A stretch of DNA of 64,000 nucleotides, taken from positions 113,501 to 177,500 of the forward strand of contig JACVVK020000289.1 of the NCBI GenBank assembly GCA_018292915.2, given 5' to 3'. Positions 35,369-46,168 of the stretch are shown one piece after another. The notes beneath the pieces are model-generated. The model worked only from the letters and a program-made list of their open reading frames with translations, did no database searches and was not told the DNA's origin. Source of the DNA: Batillaria attramentaria (Eukaryota > Mollusca > Gastropoda > Batillariidae). Every line of letters starts with the position of its first letter. The stretch's first letter is position 1. Made by a program: the position numbers and the translations under genes.

Positions 35369-35624
35369 GTCACTGACTTTTTACCATGGATGCAAGATCC
35401 ATTTGGCCCACTCGACACGCAACAGGCGTATGCACTGCATGCGTAAGCTTACCTGTTGGCACGCCGTGCTTTAGCGACTGCGCAGCAGCGTCAACTGTGG
35501 CAACACCATTGACCATCAGTGATGAATTGGTGATCGCCTTTTTCTGAAAACAGTCAACAATTCCTTGGTTCCTTTCCACGTTATAACCCATGTCGTCTGC
35601 TGTCACGATGAGGCGCTTAGCCAT
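28747..35624 (-). CDS. YDJC: YDJC carbohydrate deacetylase, 5 exon positions, exon 2 duplicated
   Basis: Exons in transcript order: 35453-35624 (ATG), 35014-35153 or 34827-34966 (alternatives), 34359-34458, 33215-33392, 28747-29060. Motifs: TADDMG near the start (metal Asp), GLHFNITEG (metal His, in both alternative exons), DGHQHAHILPG (metal His), and the C-terminal ELMAHPGY block. YdjC/ChbG proteins are metal-dependent deacetylases of acetylated sugars such as chitooligosaccharides; the animal substrate is not established. Odd points: equal-length duplicate exons, a 4.1-kb last intron filled with transposon and satellite DNA, and an apparent one-base phase conflict between exon 4 (ending ATCTG) and exon 5 (GTTTTTCAGATTC). 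Read with four T instead of five, exon 5 would be in frame. Family call is secure; that last junction is not. Confidence 0.88.
29119..31618. mobile_element. 2.5-kb TTAA-flanked (piggyBac-like) element
   Basis: Bounded by TTAA at 29115-29118 and 31619-31622. Ends are CCTACGCCGTGGGT (left) and, read inward from the right, CCTTCGCCGTACGTCG. Both subterminal regions carry repeated short hairpins of the form GGGTAGTTTTTTACCC (near 29129, 29331, 29377, 31435, 31497, 31559). The middle has CT and GT microsatellites and an acidic reading frame (about 30590-30822, plus strand, e.g. RELDDFTDDDEPDG) like the acidic N-terminus of some piggyBac transposases. No catalytic domain was found, so it is non-autonomous or decayed. 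Lies in YDJC intron 4. Confidence 0.55.
30910..30962 (+). repeat. (GT)n microsatellite
   Basis: About 26 GT units inside the 2.5-kb element. A second, interrupted GT tract follows at about 31166-31199. Confidence 0.9.
31946..33018. repeat. Satellite with GACCTTGACC/TCAAGGTCA units, CA tract and tail
   Basis: Diverged units of about 131-149 bp repeat at about 32069, 32200, 32337, 32482, 32631 and 32777. Each is centred on an inverted pair of the type TGACCTTGACC...TCAAGGTCA. GGCC and TGACC starts alternate, so the true period is probably a dimer of about 270-295 bp. The array ends in (CA)n (32911-32962), GACAGACAGACGACGG and TTGTTACACAAGGGAGCCA. The same tail occurs at 18618. Confidence 0.75.
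33425..33508 (-). mobile_element. 84-bp TTAA-flanked MITE, copy 1
   Basis: TTAA at 33421-33424 and 33509-33512. Plus-strand ends are CCCTGGTCTTTCC and CCACCAAGG. Its reverse complement aligns along its length with the 84-bp copy at 58266-58349 (shared TGGCTTT, CTCAGC, GACCAGGG). Just upstream of YDJC exon 4, in intron 3. Confidence 0.65.
33786..34264 (-). repeat. SINE family B, full length, YDJC intron 3
   Basis: Minus-strand tRNA-like head GGCCCCCGTAGTGTAGTGG then GGTTCGAATCC (perfect box B consensus), then the shared body. This is the best-preserved copy of the family here. Confidence 0.85.
34827..34966 (-). other. YDJC: YDJC alternative exon 2b
   Basis: 140 nt, acceptor TGTGCAG and donor GAG/GTCAGC on the minus strand, enters in phase 1 and leaves in phase 0. 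It encodes 47 residues (with the split Gly codon) starting GLHFNITEGVPV and ending VSVDE. Same length and phase as 35014-35153. Confidence 0.8.
35014..35153 (-). other. YDJC: YDJC alternative exon 2a
   Basis: 140 nt, acceptor ATTACAG and donor GAG/GTTAGT on the minus strand, phase 1 in and 0 out. It encodes 47 residues starting GLHFNITEGKPV and ending IDLNE. About 26 of 47 positions are identical to exon 2b. Only 47 nt separates it from exon 2b. Confidence 0.8.
35330..35366. repeat. (GC)n(GT)n microsatellite in YDJC intron 1
   Basis: A CG run passes into a TG run at about 35323-35366, close to the YDJC exon 1 donor. Confidence 0.8.
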
Positions 35625-35869
35625 CTTGGTTTTTCTTCTTCTCCCTTCTTTGAAATAAGACCGGTTGACACGTACAGCGAGAGACTGCTGATTAACTGAA
35701 CTCTTGAACTTTTATCTCTGCGGTAAACCTGGGTGAAGTTGGCCATGTCCCCGTTTGCACAGAGCATTCTTGTCGTGCACATGCGATGTTTACAGTTCAG
35801 ATGAGTCATCCCCCCCCCTTGGAACTCTTTAGTGAGAGAAACGACAGAGTGTACACAAAGTAAAAAAAA
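35625..35869. promoter_or_regulatory. Bidirectional promoter region, YDJC / BCAS2
   Basis: The start codons of YDJC (minus, 35624) and BCAS2 (plus, 35870) are 245 bp apart with no gene between. There is no obvious TATA box for either. A shared core promoter is inferred from the arrangement. Confidence 0.6.
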
Positions 35870-37129
35870 ATGGCCGGCGAGGTGGTGGTTGATGCTCTAC
35901 CGTATTACGATCAGGGTTATGATGAGACCGGTGTGCGTGATGCGGCCATAGCGTTAGTGGAGGAAGAAACTAGAAGATACAGACCAACCAAAAACTACCT
36001 AGATTATCTGCCAACGCCGAACTATCACGCGTTTGAGACGGAGACACTGAAGAATGAAATGGAGCGTGTACAGGTAGAGTTCAATTGTGATTTCCTCGCA
36101 TACAGTTCGTTACTGTCAAAAGCGGTTTAGTGACGCAATTGACTGAATTTTTAATTAAAATTAATTTTCTTTAAGATGGAAGTTTTACATGGCTTTCAGT
36201 TTCATTGGTTGACTTCGTTCAGATGAATGTCTCAATTTCTGTGGTAGGAGTACTAGAATCAGTCTTATACTAGTAGTGAGTACTAGTTCTAGTTTCAAAT
36301 TTCAGGCCCGCCTGCCGATGGACATGTTGAGTATGAAGCGTTATGAGCTGCCTCAGCCACCTGCTGGTAAGATGACCGACGTTGCAGCGTGGCAGGAGTG
36401 TGTCGACAACTCGCAGGCACAACTTGAACACCAGGCACTCCGCATTCTGAACCTCGAGTTGATGGGAGACTATGGCATCCCTGCTTGGAAAACCTACAAT
36501 GACACGATGGTGTCCATGATAGAGTCCGCCCAGAAGCAGCTGCAGGTGAGAACAGTAACCAGAATGAGACGGATGCTGCTTTTATGTAGCAGCAGTGCAC
36601 TTGAATTGTTACTTTGCCTAACAAGCATTAGTTATTCAGTATGTTAGGCTTCCACTGTTCGTCACAAGTTTCTTCCTTTTTGTTTGAGGGGGGGGGGGGG
36701 GGGGGGGGAGGATGCTATATATTCGGGGATCATTAGTGTGGCATACTGTTTAGGAAGTGGGACTCCAGCCCTGCACACAGCGCAGTCAAAGCCAGTGCCT
36801 TCCAAGTTTTTTTTTTTTAATGTTAAAATAAGGCCCCCAAAAAAGCGCTCAGGTTGCACCTTCGTTTGAAGTAGGGTCAGTGTGTTAGACTGAAAACCAT
36901 TTGTTTTCTTTCTTCTCAACAGGACTTGAGAAAAAAGATTCAGGAGATCAACTGGCAGCGCAAGAACGAGCAGACGCAGTCTGGTGTCAAACTGCGGGAG
37001 CTGGAGACATCATGGGTCGGGCTGGTCAGCAAGAATTACGAGATCGAACGAGCATGTGTAGAGTTGGAGAAAGAAGTTGCAGAAATGGAAGAAAGGAATG
37101 CCAAGATGGACCAGATGAACAGTAGCTAG
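35870..37129 (+). CDS. BCAS2: BCAS2 / SPF27, PRP19-complex splicing factor
   Basis: Exons 35870-36073, 36306-36545 and 36923-37129, all in phase 0, give 216 residues (human 225). Recognisable blocks: [15 protein letters not shown] at the N-terminus, [51 protein letters not shown] and [10 protein letters not shown]. The C-terminal half is a coiled coil ending in MDQMNSS. BCAS2 (yeast Snt309 counterpart) is a core subunit of the nuclear PRP19/CDC5L complex that activates the spliceosome. It starts 245 bp from the divergent YDJC gene. Identity very secure. Confidence 0.97.
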
Positions 37130-37697
37130 ATTGCTTGTGCAGTACCACTAAGGGATGTGTTCAGAATCAGGATCTTTGTAGCAGTGTGGAGTTTTAAAAA
37201 GAAATAAAAAATCAGATTAAAAAAAAAGAGCACTAAACAAGCAAGAAAACTTGGAAACTTTCCTGGTAGTGAAATATTATATTTGTTGCAGTCAGTACTG
37301 CTACCATCCATATGTGAAAATTTTTTTCACTAAAAACATTCTTTGAACTCAATGCCATACCATGCCAGTAATGAAATTCCAGTTTCAATTTTTGATGCAG
37401 TTGCAGGTGGTGTATTCCCATATTTCATTTGAACTTCATTGAAGCTTGTTACTTTGTTTTACTTTCAGTTTTATGAAAACTGGAATTTTGCCATCATATT
37501 AATTCATATTCACGAAGAACAGGAAGTGGACTCGTGTGAATGTTGTGGATGAATCGGTGACTGTCAGAGAAAGTGAGAATGTGATGTGTGTAAATCTGTC
37601 GTACTGTTGATGGATGTTTTTTTGACATTGGACCCAAAGCATTTTGTTCATCACAATCAGTCTGTGCACTGTTTGTGATTTACATGTAATATGCGCC

Positions 37698-37703
37698 AAT
37701 AAA
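37698..37703 (+). terminator. BCAS2 polyadenylation signal AATAAA
   Basis: AATAAA within GCGCCAATAAAGTTTACTG, 569 nt after the BCAS2 stop, followed by GT-rich GGTTGTGTGTTCGTG. Confidence 0.65.
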
Positions 37704-37865
37704 GTTTACTGAGGAAATAGTCTTTACACAGGTTGTGTGTTCGTGAGGAAGAGAAAGAGGAGCTTGAATTTTATGGTGGAGGATGCATGCATGGTGAAAC
37801 ATAGGAAAACTTTGACGCTTTGACACAAATTTATATCACTTGAACAATCAGCACACATCTTATAA

Positions 37866-37871
37866 TTTATT
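37866..37871 (-). terminator. MRPL50 polyadenylation signal (minus strand)
   Basis: TTTATT on the plus strand reads AATAAA on the minus strand, 53 nt past the MRPL50 stop. The BCAS2 signal is only about 165 bp away in convergent orientation. Confidence 0.5.
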
Positions 37872-37923
37872 TTTTATAAGAAATCACATCAACAAAACAA
37901 CTGTCAACATGTTTGCACAACTG

Positions 37924-40098
37924 TCACTGTTTATTTCCATATTTCCTCCTATATTTCAAACTGGTCACAATCGTTGGTCTGTTGGGGAAAGCAGACACCC
38001 CACCAAACATGGTGTCCGTCTCCGGGTCAAAGCGCAGATGGTCCATCTGGATGTGAAGATTTGGCGGCAGGTCGAGTTTGGAGAGATCCTCAAGTGCTGA
38101 TGTGTCACGTACAGGTGTGGAGAAGAAGCGAAGAGCGTCACTAACGGACTTCATGTTGGTCAGGTCAGCGTTGGGTATGGAGTGATCAAATTCAGCCATC
38201 ATCTGGGTCAAGATCTGAAACACAAGTGTCAAGACAGGTGAGACTGTGTGTGACAACAGGAATGGTAAGATGTTTGTTTATGGTAGTATTTTGAAAAAAA
38301 AAAACAAAAAACCTGAAGCAGCTTAAATCATGCTGGAAGCAAAACCACACCTTTATACTAATGTATTCATGTTCCACAAACACACACACATATATACTTG
38401 CTCCTCTAAGGGGAAACTGAATCAGGGTTTTTTTTTTGCCTGGGAGTTTGAAGCTGAAGCACACTATTTCTGGTTCTTCACTGTGTTCAGGTTCAAGTAA
38501 TTTTATTCCAACCCTCCAGCAGCATACAAAAGAAAAGAAACACAAAAGGTACATCACATGCAGTGCATATATATATATATCTCACATACAGACATATATA
38601 TATATACATAACGGTGCTACTGTTAGTGTCCCTGCTCCTTGGTAAAGAAAATGAATATGGATGGAAATATCCCAAGTTAGAAATAATTTCAACACTTCAT
38701 TGAGAATACACTTCAGTTGAACACAACAACATATTGGGATGCCCTACCTTGAATTTAACCCTGTTGTTTTCAAACACATAGTTCTTCCAGTCTGCTACAT
38801 TGCTGCACACATCAGTCGTGATCCGCTGAACTCTGGCCTCCACATCTGCTGGTGGTGAATATGGACGGACTTGTTGAATACCCCTGAAACACACAGTTAT
38901 CATAAACATTAGCAATTTGATAAACATAAAAAAGAACCCACAAGCTAAGCATGAGAATAAATACATCACAGAACAACCAGTACTCTTGTTGTTCATTCTG
39001 TTTGAGTGATCAGTCACCACCAATCTGCTGGTCGCCAGTGATAAAAAAATAAAACTGTGAAAGCTAGGCATAAAAGGCACTCATAATTTATTGATCTGAC
39101 TTTGGGCCAAAGTAGTAGGTCACACGCATCCATTTTGAATGAACAATGAGTAACAACTAACATGGTGTTACACTTTATTTAATTTGCCCTTGTGCTTTGC
39201 CAGAATTATTCTTCAACTGCATGTAAGCCTTTATTTATTCACATGTCTTATTGATACCAAACATCCTATGAGCTGACAGAAGACATAATTTATGGGAAAA
39301 AAAACCATACGTTCGTTTCTTGAGAGGTTTTGCAAAAACAGCTGGCACAACTGGTTGCTGGTCTTCCGGTTCTATTGTAGCAACCTCTGTTTCCTTTTCC
39401 TTTCTGCGCTTGAAGAAAGCTGTTCTAGTCCACGTCTGAAAAGAAATGAGTTTGGTAAAATCAAAGGCATCACTGGTCCATCAGCATCCCCAACGATTTC
39501 CTGGACAGTGAATATTTTGTGTTCATACTGCCTGGAAAGGCTTGCTTGTTAGGAAGTAAAGATTCCGTTCAACATGATACACCGACCTTGCACCTGTCAG
39601 AAAAGAGAGAGAGTCTAGTGTTGGGAAGCTGAAGAAGAAAAAGAGGCATAAAATGATTGTCTCTGTTGTCAAGTCAGTTTTATTTGTCCTGAGAAAATCG
39701 CTTTGCAACACGTGTAGAACATACACATAAAACGTAAAAAACATGCAAATAATACAATCATAATCACCGTATAAGAATGTATCCAATCACGTTAAGATAT
39801 TTGTTTGTGGTTTAAAATACGTTAAACTAACCTTGACTTAAGTAAGAATTACCGCTAATCACATAGCTAATACCACTTATTACCAGTATAAATATCACTC
39901 AGTGCAATGCGGTGTGGTGTAACTGTGTTTTTGTTCTGTCTCTGTCATAAATAATACCCGCACTTCATGCGCAGGCAAAGCAAGCGGACACATGTATTCG
40001 CTCATTAGCTTTCAAACCTGATTAATGACGCTTCTGTTTGCACAAAAGGCGTTCTTCACAGAACTTATGCGAAGGGTCGCTAGCAAGGAGGCTGCCAT
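37924..40098 (-). CDS. MRPL50: Mitochondrial large-subunit ribosomal protein mL50
   Basis: Exons in transcript order: 40018-40098, 39311-39435, 38748-38883, 37924-38214; 210 residues in consistent phase. The start MAASLLATLRISSVKNAF is rich in Ala, Leu, Ser and Arg/Lys without acids, as expected of a mitochondrial presequence. Family blocks: FKRRKEKE, YSPPADVEARV, NNRVKFK, HSIPNADLTNM and LPPNLHIQM. Compared with the 158-residue human protein there is a C-terminal extension of about 40 residues with FDPETDTMFGGVSAFP. The product is a subunit of the mitoribosome large subunit in the matrix. Tail to tail with BCAS2 and head to head with the WD40 gene at 40854. Confidence 0.88.
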
Positions 40099-40853
40099 TT
40101 TGGTAATGAAAAAATACGGATTTGAGCTAATCTACACAGGCAAAACACAACAACAAATAACAACCCCAGAAACTTCAGGGTTGTAAAAACCCATTATTTA
40201 TTTCAAAAAACCAAAACAAAAACAAGCCTAATAAGAATATCCCCCCCAACCCCCGCGACGAAAAAATACCCCAAAAAGGGACATTACTCTCGTGTTAAAA
40301 TCACGCACGCCGCGGGAAGACCTGTACACAAAGTCGGTAACACTAGAGATACAATGTACTTTTAAATTATTTTGTTATTAGAAACCTTTGGTCTTATCAT
40401 ATCTCACGATTACCTTGACATACCATCACGGATTTTCATGTTTTACTTTCTGATTATCTTCTTCTTTCTCCATGAAGCAGTCACCATGCACCAAGAAGTT
40501 GATTTTCTCAGTGCTGCTTTGGGGGGGGGGGGGGGTGCAAAAAAGAAAAAAAGATACCTGTAGTAGTTAATGGAGACGGGACATCTTAGCCACGGATATA
40601 AATGTCTTACCGATCCACTCATAAGTTCCCATTATTTCCTCTCTGCTGCCCCCCCCCCCCCCCAACCTCTGCATCCCCCCGCCCCCCACACCCGAGCCCC
40701 TTCACCCCCTCCCACCACACACATGTATACACACCCTTTCTTTTCGCCCGCTGATTCAAATGAAGCCTGTTGTCACCACGCATTTGTACCTATGTTTATA
40801 TTTGAGAGACGTCTCGCAATCGTGAAATTGTATTATACAGAAACCCACACAAT
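40099..40853. promoter_or_regulatory. Intergenic region between divergent MRPL50 and WD40 gene
   Basis: 755 bp between start codons. Holds a G run (40521-40536), a C run (about 40649-40664) and A/C-rich DNA. No conserved promoter element could be named. Confidence 0.35.
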
Positions 40854-41914
40854 ATGAAGCAGAAGAGGAGATCCACTGCTGGTGCTTCACCTCTGACTCA
40901 AGTTCTGGACAGACTGGTATGGCCCTATGACGCATCATGTTTTATGTGATCCTGTACACAGCAATCGTCAAATGTGTCAGGACCATGGTAGCCATTTGGG
41001 CTACCGCCCTGAACAAAACTGGTAGCCCGAAAAACATTCTGGAAGCCCGAATCGCAGACCGGATGTTTTGAAAATACCGCAGTCAAAGCCCATGCGCGGA
41101 AACTGTAATTGGCGGGCCCACAGCAGATGACATCGATGATAGAGAAGCTAAACACTTGACGGGAGTGGCTGCTAGGTTCTGATTCATCTCAGAATTCCTG
41201 CTCGCCATTCGGGCTATCGCTACCGGAGCTTTCACTCGCCCGACGGTAAATTTGGTAGCGAAAGCGAGCGGGCGAGCGCATTTGACGATCGCTGTGTACA
41301 TGTTCTATAATTCAGGACAACAATAGCACTTACAGCAGCCTAGTAGTAGCAGTTAAGAGTCTGTGTACTGGTTGGTGTGATGATGATGTTGGCTTGTTTA
41401 GCTCCTCGCTGCTTCATTTGCAGTTTCTGGTTTAGTTCACATCACTATCCTTATTTCCCGTGGTTTTAGAAGCACAAAAGGGATGAAAATTAAAAGGGTG
41501 CTTAGTTGAGCTGAATGTGTGTGAAATGAAAACTGTCCCACCCACGAAAGTTTTAGTTTGAAGATTATTTATTTTATTTGTAGTTGACTTAGTGGACACT
41601 TAAATATATAATTGGTTTAATGAGTACTTCAGTGTCTCTGTGTCCTTTTACACAGCCAGATGTGCCATCTTACGAACCGAAAGACTTCCTTTGCTGTCAT
41701 GGGGACTTAGGACAGAAGACAAAAGTGTGGGCATGTGCATTTGAGCCCAGCATTGACGCACCAGGTAAACATACAAGTAATTGTATAAAATTTAAATGCA
41801 ATAGTAATATAGAACAATTTTGTTTCAAACAGTTGAGGTAGAAATTATTTCATTTGATTGTAGGGAAAACATTTGAAGAGTTGGTTTGTACATTGTATGC
41901 TAAACTCTGTACGC

Positions 41915-41978
<64 letters not shown>

Positions 41979-44900
41979 GGTGAAACGCACAACATCCTCG
42001 CCACCTGTGGAGGCGACACTGTCTGCTTTATCGATGTCACAACGGGAATCACAATGAAGCGTTACAAAGACACTGAGAGAGGAGAGGTAGTCCATTGCTT
42101 TTGTTTTCCAGTACTAAATAATTGTATTAGTGGCTGTTGTTTATACACGCAATTGATCCTGAGCTGAGTGGGAGGTTCACTTAATGTATTGCCGCTGCTT
42201 TCTTCTTCTTTTTTTTTCTTTTTTTAACCACCATTGAGGAGTAACATAAATCTTGGCTACCACCAAATTGATCTTTTCAGTTTTTCTCTTTTATCCTCGG
42301 CTACAGCTAGATTTTATATTTTACTTTTTTTTTTTACCTTGCAACGTTTTTCCTGATGTGCAGAGTTTTTATACCATGGCTTGGACCAGTCTGGAAGGTG
42401 ATGGGAAGAAAGTAAACATCCTTGCTGTCGCAGGTATTGTACACATTTGATTTCTGATTTCGTGATTGCTTATAATAATATATATTCTGTTATTATCATG
42501 TGCAGGTGATGAAACACAGTCAGCGTTTAGTCCACACAGCACTCTGCCAGCCAGATGCAAAGAATTATATTACACTGTTAAATCAGTTCAGCAACGTGAG
42601 CTTGTCAACAGCCGTTTTGAATTTGCTACTGATCTTAAATGGGTTAATTCCATCTTCGTTAAGCCAACTTACGTTTTGGAACAGTTTCGCTCGTGAGTGT
42701 GCCTGTACACTTCAGATACACTATCGACGATTCGTACAGCTCTTAATGCAGTACAATGTTGTTTTACACTTTGTGTGAGCAGTTGAACATTCAAATTCTG
42801 TGACTGTTGTCACACTACTGGTGCACTTAGTGTGGTCGCTGTGTCACCGAGCACGCTTCTGTTAGCTCAGTGCTGGCATTACACTACAGACGCTGTCATT
42901 GTTCAGATGTCTAGGTGGTGTGATGATAGATACCTTCGAAACAGCTCAGAATGATATGTGAGCATAAGAATGGTAGCATTATCCACTTGAAAATTTTTAT
43001 GCAGTGGTTTACTTGAATGTTTCTAGGTGAAGGTTCATCTGTGAAGCTGATTTACCCTGACCAGCTCGTCCTGTACAGCGTCATCCAGGGACACAAAAAG
43101 TACATCAGCTGCCTTGCGTTTCACCCTGCATCCCCACGGCTCCTTTTAAGTAAGCTCAGTTAATACAAAAAATAATAATTGTGTATTGTGTAGTCGCTTT
43201 AGCCAATTTCTTGAATTGGCTCAAAGCTCCAGGAGCTGGACCCAACACACACGCTCACGTGAATTACATGTACACGCATTCTCTCACACACTGGACATGA
43301 ACACATAACAGTCACGTAGTGCAAAGGATCAGCTCAGCAAATCAAGTTTGGGAATTTAGAATTGCATTTATTTTCAAATTTTGTGAGCTGATCATTTCCA
43401 AAGCCGAGTGGGAGGAAGCCGAAGAGAACCCCTGATGATCGGCCCGCATGAACGGTTCCGAATTTAAAGTTTGTTAAGTCAACAGTAGACTCATTTGTTC
43501 CCAGTAGCCATCTGCACTTTTTTCCTTTTCTTTTTTTTTAAACACCATCTTTCTTTAAAACACCTCTTTCCACGAGCACTCAGGGTGGAGTTGTGAGAGT
43601 CCCTATACCACATCTCCATCATCGTCATCAGTATTTGCCATTTGTATGGTACTTCTTTCTGTCACTTTTTTGTGTTTTGTTTTTATTGAAAAGAACAGTG
43701 GCAAGAATAGGCAGGAATCTTGTGGTGAGCACTGACGGTGACACTGCGAGTGTGGAGGTGATGTTGACTTTGTGTTTATACCCTCCTTCCAGCAAACACG
43801 GGCTTGGTTCTTGTCTTTGCAGTGCATGTCAGATTGTCCTTTCACATGCACTGAAGTATTCAGCTAACCTCAGTAACTTTGCCTGGTGTTTACAAGTCCT
43901 TATACATGTACATGTATATATATATTTCACTGCCTGTGTTTCAGGTGGATCTCGAGATGGTCACATCAAATTGTGGGATATCGGCACACCAGACTTGAAG
44001 GGCAGCTCCAATCACATGTATGCAAACTTAACTGTTGCCTCCTTGAAAGTCATGTCTTCATACACTACATTATTAGTCTAGCTGGTAAATGGGACTACTG
44101 AGTAATATGATTTAGCTTGCCCCCATCCAACAAGTTTGGCATTTATTGAGGACTGAAAGACTGACCCTATGTAAAATCTGTGTAGCCTTACACTTCACAT
44201 ACACTTTAACCAGGAATGGGAGGGGGTGGGGGGGGGGGGAGATGCTGAGACACAGTTCAGGTGAAATCATATGCAGTGCACAGAGGTGCAGTCATTGTAC
44301 ATGTACTAGTATTCTTTGTGGAGATCATAGCCCATTACAAACGAAGAGCTTTGCAACAACAAATGTTCGCTTGGCTGTACATCAACAAAGACACACTCGC
44401 AACCCGACCCATCCTCTTTCCTTTGTTGTATAGAGACATGATCAACTGTCGTATATTCCAGGCCATTATTGAGGATCAAAGTGCCGCAGCATGTCGGAGA
44501 TCCTCTGAGCATGGTAATCAGTAATGAAACAGGAATGCTTGTGGCTGCTACAGAGTGTGGTTGCGTTGGGTGGCGTTTGCCGGAGGTGACCAAGTTGTGT
44601 GATGCTGCCTCGCATAACAAAGTGATAGAGTGAGTTTTCATGTTCTGTCATACTTCTCCCATCATCTGCAAAAAAAAAAGGACCCAAGAAGCATGAATTT
44701 GATAGGCATTTAGTCCTGTTTTCCAGATGACAATAGTCTTGTTTACCTACATAAGGAAGGAAATCTGAGAGATTTTAAGAATTTTCTGATCAAAACAGCT
44801 GTACCAGATATTTCGTTTTGACAAGTGCATGTCTTTGCATTTAATAAACATATTCTTAGGAAAAGGAAACTCAGACACTTCACCAATAGGCTGATGATGA

Positions 44901-46111
44901 TAGTATTTGATGCAAAATCACATCAGACATGAAAGACCGTGACTCTTCATTTGACTGTAATGTGTCATGTTCTTTGTGCTTACAGAAGACCCAGTGTTTC
45001 ATTTGCTCTGCCTTTGTCTGGAAGCAGCATGGAAACAATAGATTCTCTTGTTGCTCTGGACCATGGACTTGTCGGTAAGTGCATGCTACACTGCCTGTGT
45101 AAGGTACTCCTGTACCAGGTAAAAAGTTCTGTTTGGTGGCAGCTCAGGAGAACACAGACAGGATGTGAACCTGATGCAGGTTGGTCTTGAGAATAAGACA
45201 TATTGCACCTGTCACGAGTGTGTGCCCTATATATGTTTGACCTGTAATTTGGTTTTGGCCTTCAGCAGTGATAATGTTCATTGGTACCGTACATTATATT
45301 TGATCTCTTTGCTTGTCTCAGTGATTCTTCCTTACATAAGTTACAAAAGATGTATAAAAGGCAATCATCTGGCCGTGTTCACTCTTCTTACTCGGGTTGT
45401 GTGTGTGTGTTGGCAGCCACAAAGCGTGTTGACTCCGGAGAAATCGTCGTCTGGGACCTGGACAAACACATCAGGTCAGCAGGGTCGAAGCATGAGGTCC
45501 AAGTGAAAGCGCTAGTTCGGCTCAAGTTTCCAGACACCAGTGTCAAGTACCTTAACATGGGATACTGTGCAGGTAGCGTACTGTTTATATCTGCAGGGAT
45601 GTGCATCATGAGGAGGCAGTGTTTGATTGTGTTGAGTGTGTTGTGTGTGAGTGTTTGGTTTTGTTGTTTGTTTGTTTGTTTGGCCTTTTTTTTCCCTTTT
45701 TTTTTAAGGGGGGGGGGGGGGGGTGTCATCCAGAGGGGCAGTTCCATAGTAACAAAACAACATCACTGCATCTAGCTGGTTTTAACACACGAGTACAGTT
45801 ATTTTGTTTTGTGGATCTTTTTTCTTTTCTTTCTAATGGATTTCACGTCGTTGCCTTTGCAGGGATGCTGGGTGTTGGGGATGACGCAGGGAAAATCCAT
45901 CTGTATGACCTCTCCACTGTGAACAGTTCCTCAGCTCCAACACATCTGACCTGGCTTCCACCATCACGAGTGAGTCATGCCAGTCCACTTACAGTTATCA
46001 TTGCAGCCTCATGCAGATGAAATGCTAAAACACCTCCCACATTTGAAATTTGCTCACAGGCCTACTGCTACAGTGACCACACCCCTCAGCCCCCCCCCCC
46101 CCTCCCCCGCA

Positions 46112-46168
<57 letters not shown>

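Noticed and set aside
39523..39786. Minus-strand frame considered as an MRPL50 exon
   Set aside because: The phase does not fit exon 1 (phase 0), and exon 1 joins directly to 39311-39435 with family-like sequence.
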